Shown here piece by piece: positions 44,475 to 53,500 of a stretch of 64,000 bases of DNA. A program made the position numbers and the translations under genes. Within the stretch, counting starts at the first letter, position 1, and each line of letters starts with the position of its first letter. The stretch comes from an uncultured Gammaproteobacteria bacterium (GTDB lineage: Bacteria > Pseudomonadota > Gammaproteobacteria > Arenicellales > JAANXG01): NCBI GenBank assembly GCA_947258975.1, contig CAMYKK010000003.1, positions 254,633-318,632 of the forward strand. Direction: 5' to 3'. A model generated the notes under the pieces. It was not told the DNA's origin and made no database searches. It saw only the letters and a list, made by a program, of their open reading frames with translations.

Positions 44475-46181
44475 TTAAGCCGCCTTGATGCGAACGATTG
44501 GCCGATTCCTAGCATCAACCATATGTATAGCGCAGGCCAGGCACGGGTCGAACGAATGCACGGTGCGCAACACCTCCAAAGGCAATTCGGCGTCCGCAAC
44601 CGGGTTGTCCAGCAGGGACGCTTCATACGGTCCGAGCTGTTCGTTATCGTCCCGCGGTCCGGCGTTCCATGTGGTGGGCACGACCGCCTGATAATTGGCA
44701 ATTTTGCCATCCTTGATTACCGTCCAGTGCGAGAGGGTGCCGCGCGGTGCTTCGTGAAAACCAAACCCGCGAACTTCGCCTTTGGGAAATACCGGCCGGT
44801 TAAAAGTATCGAAGTCCCCCTTGGCAATATTGTCCATCAACAATTGCCACTGATTTTGTAGCGACTCGTACAGCACTGCAGCGCGCACTGCCCTGGCTGC
44901 CACGCGACCGAGCGTTGAATGCACCGCAGCAAGCGGAATCTCCGAACCTGCGACGGTGCTCGCGATCGACAGCAATCGGTGGAGATGACGTTTCGTTGGT
45001 TCGTGACCGGCGGCGTACATCGCGAGCACATTGGCCAGAGGCCCGACCTGGGCGCGCTTGTCGTAAAATGTCGGGGCCTTGACCCAGGAATATTTACCTT
45101 CGTCCTGGAAGTCGGTGTATTTTGGATTGGTTTGACCTTCATAGGGATGCAGCGCACCGTCGCCGCCCTGATATTCATACCACGCGTGCTTGACACTTTC
45201 TTTGACGCCGTCGCGAAAATATTTGTCTTGGTAACTGGCGATCGGCTTGAACGTCGATACGTCGCCGCCATCGATATAGCCGCCAGGCAGTTCAAATTGG
45301 GTGCCTTTGGTGTCGAGCGGCATATCCGGCACCGAGAGATAATTGGTGACGCCGGCACCGTACTGCGCCCATTCCGCGTATAGCGCGCCGACCGCGCCGA
45401 CATCGGGTATCAACGCTTCATTCACGAACTCGCCGAGCTTGTCGATCTCTGCTTTGATCGCAAACAATCGCTCTATGGTTAGGGTGGATTGGCTTTCGGG
45501 ATTGATGGGATTGGCGACGCCCCCCACCGCAAGATTCTGAATATGCGGTGTCTTGGAGCCGAGGATGGCCACAATTTTGTTTGCGGCGCGCTGATACTCC
45601 AGCGCCTGCAGATAGTGCGCCGCGGCCAGCAGATTGACCTCCGGCGGCAACCGCATTGCCGGGTGGCCCCAATAACCACTTGCGAACACCCCGAGCTGAC
45701 CGGAATTGACGAATGCTGCGAGCTTCTCCTGGACCTTGCGGATCTGAGGCACACTGTTGTGTGGATAATCCGACAAACTCGCGCCGAGCTTGGCGGTCGC
45801 CACCGGATCCGCCTTGAGTGCGGAAACGATGTCCACCCAGTCCAGGCCGGTGAGGTGATAAAAATGCACGATATGGTCGTGAACACCGTGGGCGGCCATG
45901 ATCATGTTACGGATGTACTGTGCGTTCAACGGAATCTCGAGGTCGAGGGCGTTCTCTACTGCGCGTACCGAAGTGATGGCGTGCACCGTGGTGCACACTC
46001 CGCAGATGCGTTGGGTGAAGATCCACGCATCGCGCGGGTCGCGGCCCTGCAAGATAAGTTCTATGCCTCGCCACATCTGCCCCGACGCCCAGGCGTTGGT
46101 GACCTTGCCGTTCTCGACCTCACAGTCGATTCGTAAGTGACCCTCGATACGGGTTATGGGGTCTATGGTTATACGTGTCAC
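44475..46181 (-). CDS. hybC: [NiFe]-hydrogenase large subunit, Hyb (group 1c-like) type
   Basis: 568 residues, about the length of E. coli HybC. It binds the Ni-Fe centre through RICGVCTTVH (N-terminal pair) and DPCLACAIH (C-terminal pair); the extension after the last His will be removed by HybD. EGHLRIDCEVENGKV is the typical start. It oxidises H2 in the periplasm, carried out by the Tat signal of HybO. The gene starts with GTG preceded by gggag and is 16 bases past hybB. The order O-A-B-C-D matches the E. coli hyb operon. Confidence 0.96.
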   Translation of the reverse strand: MTRITIDPITRIEGHLRIDCEVENGKVTNAWASGQMWRGIELILQGRDPRDAWIFTQRICGVCTTVHAITSVRAVENALDLEIPLNAQYIRNMIMAAHGVHDHIVHFYHLTGLDWVDIVSALKADPVATAKLGASLSDYPHNSVPQIRKVQEKLAAFVNSGQLGVFASGYWGHPAMRLPPEVNLLAAAHYLQALEYQRAANKIVAILGSKTPHIQNLAVGGVANPINPESQSTLTIERLFAIKAEIDKLGEFVNEALIPDVGAVGALYAEWAQYGAGVTNYLSVPDMPLDTKGTQFELPGGYIDGGDVSTFKPIASYQDKYFRDGVKESVKHAWYEYQGGDGALHPYEGQTNPKYTDFQDEGKYSWVKAPTFYDKRAQVGPLANVLAMYAAGHEPTKRHLHRLLSIASTVAGSEIPLAAVHSTLGRVAARAVRAAVLYESLQNQWQLLMDNIAKGDFDTFNRPVFPKGEVRGFGFHEAPRGTLSHWTVIKDGKIANYQAVVPTTWNAGPRDDNEQLGPYEASLLDNPVADAELPLEVLRTVHSFDPCLACAIHMVDARNRPIVRIKAA

Positions 46182-46196
46182 GTTTGTCTCCCTTGA

Positions 46197-47339
46197 TTAG
46201 GCGGGCCGGGTGCCATGCAACACCGGTAGTTTTTTAACAAAGAACAGATAGAGCATGATCTCGAGGGCAATCACACCGATCGTCACCATGAGTTCCGGCG
46301 CCGACGGAAAATAGCTCCAACCGTTGCCGGGATCGTACGCCACTAAATAGGCGTTGATGCGGTACAAAGACCCCGCGGCCAACAACAGCAACGCGGCGAG
46401 AAACATCTGCCGTTGATTGGTGCGCCGCGCCGGCGAAAGCAGTATCACCGCCGGTATCACGAACACGAGCACTTCCAACCAAAACATGGATGCGTTTAGA
46501 TCGCCGGCAAACATCGATGCGACGTGCCCGCGCGCAAGCAGGTCCACGAACCGAAGCACCAAGAATCCGGCCAGCAGCCAACCGACAATCGGTGACAGCT
46601 TACTCAAGATCCGTTGCTCGGATGGCAATTTGAAGGCGTTGGTGACCAACGTCGATTCCAGGATGACGATACCGTAACCCATGGCGATGGCGGTGAGCAG
46701 AAACAGCAGCGGCAGCCATGCGGTGAACCACAGTGGCGACAGCTGCGATCCCATCACCAGCAGCAGCGAGCCCAGCGAGGACTGGTGCATGGTGGGTAAT
46801 AATACGCCAAGGGCGATTACAACGTACATGAAGCGCTTCAGCTTTTGCTTGGCATTGGTGAGACCCAGGCGTTCGAGAAATGCGGGGGAGAACTCGATCC
46901 ACAGCACCAGTATGTAGGCCATAACGCACAACGCCACCTCGAACATCACCGAGCTGGGTTGCGCATACCAGGGTAGCAACAGGTTATAGAAGTTCCAGTA
47001 ACGCCCGAGGTCGAAAATCACCGCCATTCCGCCCAAGGTGTATCCAAACAAACCGCCGAGCAAGGCGGGCCGCATCAACGGATGATATTCACCTTTGTTG
47101 AAGATGTAGACCAGCAGCGCCATCGCGAATCCGCCACAGCCGAAAGCGGTACCGATAATCACGTCGACGACGACCCAGATTCCCCACGGATAGCCGCCGT
47201 TGAGATTAGTCACCGACCCAAGACCGAAGACGAAGCGCGTGGCGAGAAAGTACACCGCTATCAGAAACAATAGCCCGAAGAATAAGAACGGTTTGGTCAG
47301 CAACTTACCGCCAAGGGGTTGATGTGTGGATTGTGCCAT
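46197..47339 (-). CDS. hybB: HybB/NrfD-type quinone-linked membrane subunit
   Basis: 380 residues with about ten hydrophobic helices, the NrfD/PsrC family. Conserved elements: NLNGGYPWGIWVVVDVIIGTA near the start and GRYWNFYNLLLPW. It takes electrons from HybA and reduces the quinone pool without heme. Acidic and His residues in the membrane may allow proton movement, as for E. coli HybB. It sits between hybA and hybC. Confidence 0.94.
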   Translation of the reverse strand: MAQSTHQPLGGKLLTKPFLFFGLLFLIAVYFLATRFVFGLGSVTNLNGGYPWGIWVVVDVIIGTAFGCGGFAMALLVYIFNKGEYHPLMRPALLGGLFGYTLGGMAVIFDLGRYWNFYNLLLPWYAQPSSVMFEVALCVMAYILVLWIEFSPAFLERLGLTNAKQKLKRFMYVVIALGVLLPTMHQSSLGSLLLVMGSQLSPLWFTAWLPLLFLLTAIAMGYGIVILESTLVTNAFKLPSEQRILSKLSPIVGWLLAGFLVLRFVDLLARGHVASMFAGDLNASMFWLEVLVFVIPAVILLSPARRTNQRQMFLAALLLLAAGSLYRINAYLVAYDPGNGWSYFPSAPELMVTIGVIALEIMLYLFFVKKLPVLHGTRPA

Positions 47340-47345
47340 TGTGCT

Positions 47346-48332
47346 TTATTCCCCATCCTCGTGTTGCTTGGTGCTGCGGCGTGCAAGGTAGAGGAGCCCA
47401 CCCAGGAGCGCCAGGGGCGCGATCATCCCCTTGTACAGGGTATGCTGTACGCCCTCGGACAAAGAGGCATAGGACTCGTCGGGCAGTTTCGGCAGCCCCA
47501 GCTTTTCGTGCGGAACGCCGGCTAGATACCGGATCTGTGTGCCCCCAACCTCTTTGACTCCGTAAACATGCGACTGATATTCGGGGATCGCGGCCTCATG
47601 GGTGGGGCGATCATCGCCCAGGCGCCCGCGTGGAAATTCGTAGCGATCACCGGGCTTTTGGGATAAGCGCTGTTCCGCTTCTTTCTGCAGATCGGCGACC
47701 AGCCCAAACAAAGACGCCCCTGTCGGGCATACGTCGCAGCAGGCCGGGATCTGGCCCTTCTTCTGCAAGTGTTCGCAGAACTGGCATTTCGCAATCTTGC
47801 CGAAGGTCTCGTCGAACTGATACTGCGGTACGCCGAATGGACATCCGTAGACACAGTAGCGGCATCCGATACATGCGTCCGGATTGTGGGTAACAATGCC
47901 GGTATCGGCATCCTTGAGCATCGCACTGACCGGGCATACTGACACACAGGATGGATCCACACAGTGCAGGCAGTGGCGTTTTATAAAGGCGTAACCGTTT
48001 TCGCTGCGATCCTTCTGTTCCTTGGTGCCATGGGTGAACACGCGGATCGTGTTCAGGGTCTTGCCGGATATGTCTTCTCCCGAGTCCCACACTCCCACAT
48101 TCCATTCGCGCAAATGAGCGGGCTGCTCCACCGGCACGTCGTTGGCCTCCTTACAGGCAGTGACACAGGCGCGGCAGCCGATGCACAGCGTGGAGTCATA
48201 CAACATGCCCAAGGCATTCGGTGGCAGTTGTTTATTCTCCCGGCGCAGCGCCTGCGCCGATTCCACCGGTGCCACCGCGCCGGCTAGGGCGCCGGCCGCA
48301 CCCTGGAGGAAACGTCTGCGGTTTTTATCCAT
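47346..48332 (-). CDS. hybA: HybA, periplasmic four-cluster ferredoxin subunit
   Basis: 328 residues, the same length as E. coli HybA. A Tat-type leader (NRRRFLQGAAGALAG) comes first. Four iron-sulfur cluster motifs follow: CIGCRACVTACKEAN, CLHCVDPSCVSVCPVSA, CIGCRYCVYGCPFG and the CQFCEHL ... ACCDVCPTGA set. A C-terminal membrane anchor (MIAPLALLGGLLYLA) holds it at the membrane. It carries electrons from the small subunit to HybB. Confidence 0.96.
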   Translation of the reverse strand: MDKNRRRFLQGAAGALAGAVAPVESAQALRRENKQLPPNALGMLYDSTLCIGCRACVTACKEANDVPVEQPAHLREWNVGVWDSGEDISGKTLNTIRVFTHGTKEQKDRSENGYAFIKRHCLHCVDPSCVSVCPVSAMLKDADTGIVTHNPDACIGCRYCVYGCPFGVPQYQFDETFGKIAKCQFCEHLQKKGQIPACCDVCPTGASLFGLVADLQKEAEQRLSQKPGDRYEFPRGRLGDDRPTHEAAIPEYQSHVYGVKEVGGTQIRYLAGVPHEKLGLPKLPDESYASLSEGVQHTLYKGMIAPLALLGGLLYLARRSTKQHEDGE

Positions 48333-48352
48333 GGCCTTACCTCTTACGCTTT

Positions 48353-49525
48353 TTAAGAGTCTTGATCGTCTGGCGGCTGGCCGCTGTCCGCGGAGTGGCC
48401 CATGTTGCGCATCGCGGTGGCAGCGGCGCCCACCACCAGGCCGCCCACCCCGGCGGCGACCGCCGCCGCCGCGGGCGTTATGCCTTCACCTTTGGCCGCA
48501 TCCACAGCCGGGAACGCAGTCGGTGGCGAGAAGGTCTTGACGTCGGCCAGCGCGTGCAGCGGTTTTTCAAAACCGGTCTCCTTCATCGTGCAGCCAAAAC
48601 AGGGATGCCCGGTGCCGACGGGCCATGATCCGAATCCGACGTCGCCGAAGCCGATGGCCGGGCAGTTCGCGTAGGTCTCGGGCCCCTTGCAGCCGAGCTT
48701 GTACAGGCAGAACCCCTGCCGGTGGCCGTAATCGCCGAATTCGAGGGCGAAGCGTCCGGCGTCGAAGTGCGGTCGGCGTTCACAGTTTTCGTGAACCAGG
48801 CGCCCATAGGCGAATTTGGGGCGGTTCTGCTGGTCCAGCTCGGGCGGCTTGTTGAAGGTCAGCAGATACATCACCGTGGACAGAAAATTGTAAGGATTGG
48901 GAGGACAGCCGGGGATGTTGATGACGGTCTTGCCGGGCAGCACCTCATGGGTGGCCTTGGCGCCGGTGGGATTCGGGTGCGCCGCTTGGATCCCGCCCCA
49001 GGAGGCGCACGACCCGATGGCAATGATGGCAGCGGCGCCCTCGGCCGCTTCGCGCACGTGTTCTACATGGGGTCTGCCGCCGACCTTACAGTAGATGCCG
49101 CCGTCTTTGGTCGGGGTCCCGCCTTCGGTGACCAGCACATACTTGCCATGGAATTCCTCCATGACCTTGCGCTTGTGGGCCTCTGCTTGTTTTCCCGCGC
49201 CCACGCATAGGGTTTCATGGTAATCCAGGGAAATGGTGTCAAGGATCAGGGCTTCCAGAGTTGGATGATACGACCTGAGCAACGATTCGGTGCATCCGGT
49301 GCATTCCTGGCCGTGCAGCCAAATTATCGGCGGACGGATCTTGGTGGCCGCCGCTTCCGCGATGCGTAGACCGACGCTCATGGGCAACCCCATGGTGGCG
49401 GCGATACCGGTACAATATTTCAAGAACTCGCGGCGTGTCAGACCACCCAACCCCCCTTCATAACTGTCGAGTTCTTGTTTCGTAAAGCTGGCAAAGTCAA
49501 TGCTGGTGTCGTTGATCTTGTCCAT
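48353..49525 (-). CDS. hybO: [NiFe]-hydrogenase small subunit, Hyb type
   Basis: 390 residues from the ATG at 49525 with aagagg upstream. The Tat signal has RREFLKYC (residues about 31-38). It holds three iron-sulfur clusters: the proximal site starts with CTGCTESLLR; the medial and distal sites lie in the C-terminal half (CERRPHFDAG, CLYKLGCKGPETYANCP, GHPCFGC). A C-terminal hydrophobic helix (AAAVAAGVGGLVVGAAA) anchors it. No extra cysteines flank the proximal CTGCTES, so it lacks the six-Cys proximal cluster of O2-tolerant group 1d enzymes. First gene of the hyb operon. Confidence 0.95.
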   Translation of the reverse strand: MDKINDTSIDFASFTKQELDSYEGGLGGLTRREFLKYCTGIAATMGLPMSVGLRIAEAAATKIRPPIIWLHGQECTGCTESLLRSYHPTLEALILDTISLDYHETLCVGAGKQAEAHKRKVMEEFHGKYVLVTEGGTPTKDGGIYCKVGGRPHVEHVREAAEGAAAIIAIGSCASWGGIQAAHPNPTGAKATHEVLPGKTVINIPGCPPNPYNFLSTVMYLLTFNKPPELDQQNRPKFAYGRLVHENCERRPHFDAGRFALEFGDYGHRQGFCLYKLGCKGPETYANCPAIGFGDVGFGSWPVGTGHPCFGCTMKETGFEKPLHALADVKTFSPPTAFPAVDAAKGEGITPAAAAVAAGVGGLVVGAAATAMRNMGHSADSGQPPDDQDS

Positions 49526-49561
49526 CAACGTGCCTCTTCCCTATTGGTTCGTGGTCACGCA

Positions 49562-49603
49562 AATCTACGAACCGCCCCTAGGACACGCATTGACTAACGT
49601 CAA
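49562..49603 (-). promoter_or_regulatory. Putative Fnr-type box and promoter of the hyb operon
   Basis: TTGAC-TAAC-GTCAA at 49590-49603 is a perfect 14-base palindrome of the Crp/Fnr half-site pattern (consensus TTGAT-N4-ATCAA). On the minus strand a hexamer TAGATT at 49567-49562 would place transcription start near 49555, so the box is centred at -41.5, the class II activation position. The leader to the hybO ATG would be about 30 bases and contains its ribosome-binding site. No strong -35 hexamer is seen, as expected for activator-dependent promoters. Confidence 0.6.
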
Positions 49604-49807
49604 ATTTTGTTCGTACGAAAAGAGAATTTATGGGTAGATGCCGGACCGCGCACATCGGCCCGTCTTACTGTTGTACGGTCGATTGTTTGGTCACGGGATT
49701 GGCGCGACTGCGGACACAAAACGTGCCCCCTAACGTTTATCGAGTTCGTTATCTCAAGCAGAAAAGTCGCTCATCGATGCGCCGCCGTGGCGCAGTATGC
49801 GGGCTAG

Positions 49808-50539
49808 TCAACCCACGAGCTGCGGGCGGATTTCTTCGACCAGGGCGTTCACCTGCGGGATGCGAACCGAGCGGCCGGAGAAATACGCGATGCCGTCGCT
49901 CTCAAAGCGGCCTATGATTCGTGACACCGTCTCGTGCCGGGCACCGATCATCGACGCCAGATCTCGTCGTGACACCGGTAAATGCAGGGTGCTGGTGCCG
50001 TCCGCGGTGCGACGCCCGTAGCGGTCCATGAGGATCAGCAGCAGGTGGGCCAGTTTCGCGCGGTTGGATAGGGTCGCGTGATGCACCAACTTGTCTTGCG
50101 CATCGTCCAGGCTTGCCGCAGTCCGGCGCAGAAATTGCAGTCCCAGATTGGGGTTTTTGTCGAGCAACTCCTTAACGGTCAGGGATTTGATGTGACAAAC
50201 GTTGGCTGGGCCCAATGCCTCGGCGTTGCAGCGATGTGGTTCACCGGTGAGCACTGCCTCGTAGCCCAATGTGTCGCCGGGGTAAGCGAGTTGCAACAGC
50301 ACCGAGTTTCCCTCAGCGTCCAGCCTGCGGATGGCGACCGTCCCGGAGCACACGCAATACACGCCGTCGCCGCTTTCGCCCATTGAGTACACGGGTTCGC
50401 CTGAGCCGTAGCTGAAACTAGATTGACCGTTAGCGAGCAGCGTGACCTCGTCACGGCCCAACACGCTCCAGTCACTGCGCTTGCGCATTATGCAGGTGAC
50501 ACAATCAAAATTTGAACCGCGCGACCGGGACTTAACCAT
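49808..50539 (-). CDS. Crp/Fnr-family regulator with partial FNR cysteine set
   Basis: 243 residues. The N-terminus has CVTC (Cys13, Cys16), and Cys115 in ANVCHI aligns with FNR Cys122, but the third N-terminal cysteine of FNR is missing; other cysteines are at 62, 64 and 104. The effector domain shows AYPGDTLGYEAVL. The helix-turn-helix ends in ARHETVSRIIGRF, where E-x-x-S-R (203, 206, 207) is the FNR reading pattern for TTGA half-sites. It is upstream of the hyb operon on the same strand and divergent from hemerythrin-hypF, so it is the likely regulator of both. Confidence 0.92.
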   Translation of the reverse strand: MVKSRSRGSNFDCVTCIMRKRSDWSVLGRDEVTLLANGQSSFSYGSGEPVYSMGESGDGVYCVCSGTVAIRRLDAEGNSVLLQLAYPGDTLGYEAVLTGEPHRCNAEALGPANVCHIKSLTVKELLDKNPNLGLQFLRRTAASLDDAQDKLVHHATLSNRAKLAHLLLILMDRYGRRTADGTSTLHLPVSRRDLASMIGARHETVSRIIGRFESDGIAYFSGRSVRIPQVNALVEEIRPQLVG

Positions 50540-50672
50540 CTATTGATTAGCCTTGAATTTATAACGCCCTGTGTGTGCCCCCTCATCCCTCATGCATCAT
50601 GCTTCATCCGTGCGTGTAGCGGCGGTGAAAGCCCAACCCGAACCACGTGTCGAGCATGGCCAGGCAAATACC

Positions 50673-50701
50673 TTACTGTTCGGGTCAGAATTAGCTATAC
50701 T
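50673..50701 (+). promoter_or_regulatory. Putative sigma-70 promoter of the hemerythrin-hyp operon
   Basis: TTACTG at 50673-50678 and TATACT at 50696-50701 are spaced by 17 bases and match the consensus hexamers in four and five positions. They lie 30 bases before the hemerythrin ATG. A single TTGAT half-site occurs at 50543-50547 near the regulator start. Confidence 0.4.
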
Positions 50702-50731
50702 GCCAGATCACCGAACGGTCAGGCAACCCCA

Positions 50732-51181
50732 ATGTCGTTAATTGACGGTAATTCTTCACCGGTCCACGATACGCACGTGATGCAGGTCGAACACGACGTG
50801 CAGATCAAGTTGCTAAGCGCATTCGGAGACGCCGTGAAGCAGCGGCAATCCGCGCACGAGCTTGAAGTCGTGTACAAGCAGTTGATGGACTATACCAGTG
50901 TGCACTTTCTGTCGGAACAGTTGCTGATGCGCATGTATGCCTACCCGGACTACGAGCTACATGAACAGCGGCACACGCAGCTCATGGAACGGCTCGACAC
51001 GCTGCAGGCATCACTGGCGAATGACGACCGCGAGCGGACGTTGGAGACCGTGCAATACCTGCGGGAACGGATACTGGGACATATCGAAACAGACGATGCT
51101 GCGCTCGCCCAATATTTACAAGCGGATCTGGTGCCCAGCGTTGCAAATATGACGGGGGTGCGACAAGCTGACGCCGACTAA
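50732..51181 (+). CDS. Bacteriohemerythrin-like protein
   Basis: 149 residues from the ATG at 50732; the frame is open further upstream to 50543 but that part has no homology and overlaps the promoter. All di-iron ligands of hemerythrin are in place: VEHDVQ (His), HFLSEQ (His and Glu), HEQRH (two His) and HIETDD (His and Asp). It binds O2 reversibly in the cytosol and may sense, store or remove it. It lies 24 bases before hypF, so it leads the maturation operon, which suggests protection of oxygen-sensitive maturation or an oxygen signal. Confidence 0.92.
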   Translation: MSLIDGNSSPVHDTHVMQVEHDVQIKLLSAFGDAVKQRQSAHELEVVYKQLMDYTSVHFLSEQLLMRMYAYPDYELHEQRHTQLMERLDTLQASLANDDRERTLETVQYLRERILGHIETDDAALAQYLQADLVPSVANMTGVRQADAD

Positions 51182-51205
51182 ACCGGCATTGCGACCGCAC
51201 ACACC

Positions 51206-53473
51206 GTGACTCTCGTGGATTCCAAGGCGGCAGTGCATTCAGACCCATGCAGGCGTTGGCAGATCCGGGTCCGCGGTGCGGTACAGGGGGTTGGATTTCG
51301 TCCCTTCGTATACCGCCTGGCACAGCGTTTCGACGTGACCGGCTGGGTGCGCAACGACGGAGAGGGCGTAATGATCGATGCGCAGGGCCGTTATCTGCGG
51401 GCATTTCTGGATGCATTGCGCGCTGAATGTCCGCAGCTTGCGAGGATCGATGACATCCATTGCAATGATCTCGCCCCCACCGAACAGGCGAGTTTTCTCG
51501 TCGTTCCCAGTGGCCAAGGAAAGATCAGCACGGTAATCAACGCGGACCATCCGGTGTGCGATGACTGTGTGCGCGAACTCTTCGACGCCAACAACCGGCG
51601 CTTTCTTTATCCATTCATCAATTGCACCAACTGCGGTCCGCGCTATACGCTGACAAAGAAACTGCCGTACGATCGCGTCAATACGTCGATGGCGCAGTTT
51701 TCGATGTGCCGCCACTGCGCTCGAGAATATCAGGATCCAGCGGATCGGCGCTTCCACGCGGAGCCCATCGCCTGCCCGAGCTGCGGACCCACGTTAGGCA
51801 CCGATATTGCGGAAATCGTATCGCGGATCGGCGCCGGAGAGATTGTTGCGCTAAAGGGCCTGGGTGGATTTCACTTGGTCTGCGATGCGCGCAACGAAAG
51901 CGCTGTGAATCGGTTGCGGCATCTCAAGCAACGGGATAATAAGCCGTTCGCGGTGATGCTTGCCAACGCCGCTTCGGCGCGGCGCCTGGTGGCGTTGGAT
52001 GGCGGCGCGGTAGCGCTGCTCCAACACCCTGCGCGGCCCATCGTGTTGGCGCGCCGGCATGCCGCGCGATTACCTGCGGCGGTGGCGCCCGACGTGCCGT
52101 GGCTGGGCATCATGCTGCCGTACACGCCGATACATTATCTGCTGTTTTATGATGCCGCCGGCTGTCCCCGTGACACGCGATGGTTGCTGGAAGCGCAGGA
52201 TCTGGTGTTGGTCATGACCAGCGCCAATCCCGCTGGCGAGCCCCTGGTAATCGACAATGCAGAGGCTCACCAGCGGCTCGCCGGTATCGCGGATCACATC
52301 GTTACCCACGACCGGGACATCGTCATTCGCGCCGATGACTCGGTGTTGCGGATCATTGACGGTGCTCCGGCGTTTGTGCGCCGCGCGCGGGGATTCGTCC
52401 CCGAGCCCATCAAACTCGCGCGGCCGGTGCCGCCGATACTCGCCGTGGGCGCTTACCTCAAGAATACCATCTGCGTCACCCGTGGCCGCGAGGCGTTCGT
52501 GTCCCAGCACATCGGTGATCTGGACAACGTCCGGGCAATACACTTCTTCGAAGAGTCCGTGCGCCACTTGCTGGATATTCTCGCGGTCGAGCCCTGCGCA
52601 GTGGCGCATGATCTGCATCCCGATTTCCCCAGTACCCGGTTTGCTCTCGATCTCGGGATAAGCACTGTCGCGGTGCAACATCATCACGCCCACGTCGCCG
52701 CCGTCGCCGCGGAGCATGGTGTCGACGAGCCATGTCTGGGTGTCGCCTTGGATGGTTTCGGGTTGGGTCCCGGCGCGAAAAACTGGGGTGGTGAGCTGCT
52801 GTGGGTGAATGGGGGGCAATGGCGGCGCGTGGGTCACCTCAAACCGCTGCCGCAACCCGGGGGCGATGTCGTCGCCCGCCAACCTTGGCGGATGGGGGCT
52901 GCGGCCCTCCATGCGCTTGGCAGAGGTGGGGAGATCGCCTCCCGATACCACAGCCAGGCAGGCGCCGCGGTGATTGCGCAAATGCTGGAGAACAACGTCA
53001 ACACCCCGCTCAGCTCGAGTTGCGGGCGCCTGTTCGATGCCGCGTGCGGCCTGTTGGGCGTGGTCCCGGAGGCTGGCTTCGAGGGCCATGCGCCCATGGT
53101 GCTGGAAGGATTGGTATCGCAACCCACTGCGAACCGAGATGGCTGGCGGCTCGCAAACGGTGTGCTGGATTTGTTGCCACTGTTGGAGCAATTGATTGAC
53201 CAGGATGCACAATATGGGGCGGAGTTGTTCCACGGCACGCTGATCGATGCATTGACATCCTGGATCCAATCGATTGCGATGGAGAGCGGCTGTCAGGTTA
53301 TCGCATTATCCGGTGGGTGCCTGCTAAACCAGGTGCTCGCGGACGGATTGTTGAAATCATTGCAGCGCAGCGGACTCAATCCGTTGCTGCCGCGCCGGCT
53401 GCCGCCCAATGACGGAGCGATCAGCTTGGGCCAGGCGTGGGTTGCTGCGCACGACCCCGGCTTGGCCGGATGA
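51206..53473 (+). CDS. hypF: Carbamoyltransferase HypF
   Basis: 755 residues. It converts carbamoyl phosphate to a carbamoyl adenylate and transfers it to HypE, the source of the cyanide ligands. Domains: acylphosphatase-like (VQGVGFRPFVYRLA), zinc-finger pair (CDDCVREL, CTNCGPRYT; CRHCAREY, CPSCGPTL), YrdC-like ATP-binding domain (about 200-380) and Kae1-like domain with HHHAHVAAVAAEH metal-binding and GLLGVVPEAGFEG. GTG start. It is followed after 27 bases by hypC. Confidence 0.97.
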   Translation: MTLVDSKAAVHSDPCRRWQIRVRGAVQGVGFRPFVYRLAQRFDVTGWVRNDGEGVMIDAQGRYLRAFLDALRAECPQLARIDDIHCNDLAPTEQASFLVVPSGQGKISTVINADHPVCDDCVRELFDANNRRFLYPFINCTNCGPRYTLTKKLPYDRVNTSMAQFSMCRHCAREYQDPADRRFHAEPIACPSCGPTLGTDIAEIVSRIGAGEIVALKGLGGFHLVCDARNESAVNRLRHLKQRDNKPFAVMLANAASARRLVALDGGAVALLQHPARPIVLARRHAARLPAAVAPDVPWLGIMLPYTPIHYLLFYDAAGCPRDTRWLLEAQDLVLVMTSANPAGEPLVIDNAEAHQRLAGIADHIVTHDRDIVIRADDSVLRIIDGAPAFVRRARGFVPEPIKLARPVPPILAVGAYLKNTICVTRGREAFVSQHIGDLDNVRAIHFFEESVRHLLDILAVEPCAVAHDLHPDFPSTRFALDLGISTVAVQHHHAHVAAVAAEHGVDEPCLGVALDGFGLGPGAKNWGGELLWVNGGQWRRVGHLKPLPQPGGDVVARQPWRMGAAALHALGRGGEIASRYHSQAGAAVIAQMLENNVNTPLSSSCGRLFDAACGLLGVVPEAGFEGHAPMVLEGLVSQPTANRDGWRLANGVLDLLPLLEQLIDQDAQYGAELFHGTLIDALTSWIQSIAMESGCQVIALSGGCLLNQVLADGLLKSLQRSGLNPLLPRRLPPNDGAISLGQAWVAAHDPGLAG

Positions 53474-53500
53474 AATCATGATCAAATCTGAGTAACCACT

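Noticed and set aside
43955..44710. 251-residue version of HybD
   Set aside because: The first 85 residues lie over the end of hybC and have no homology; the family start MNLLVLGIGN is at 44455.
48353..49525. Oxygen-tolerant group 1d small subunit
   Set aside because: The extra cysteines of the 4Fe-3S proximal cluster are not seen next to CTGCTES, and the HybA/HybB partners indicate a Hyb type.
50543..50731. Extended 212-residue hemerythrin
   Set aside because: The first 63 residues are Cys- and Arg-rich without homology and would cover the promoter-like element; the family start is at 50732.
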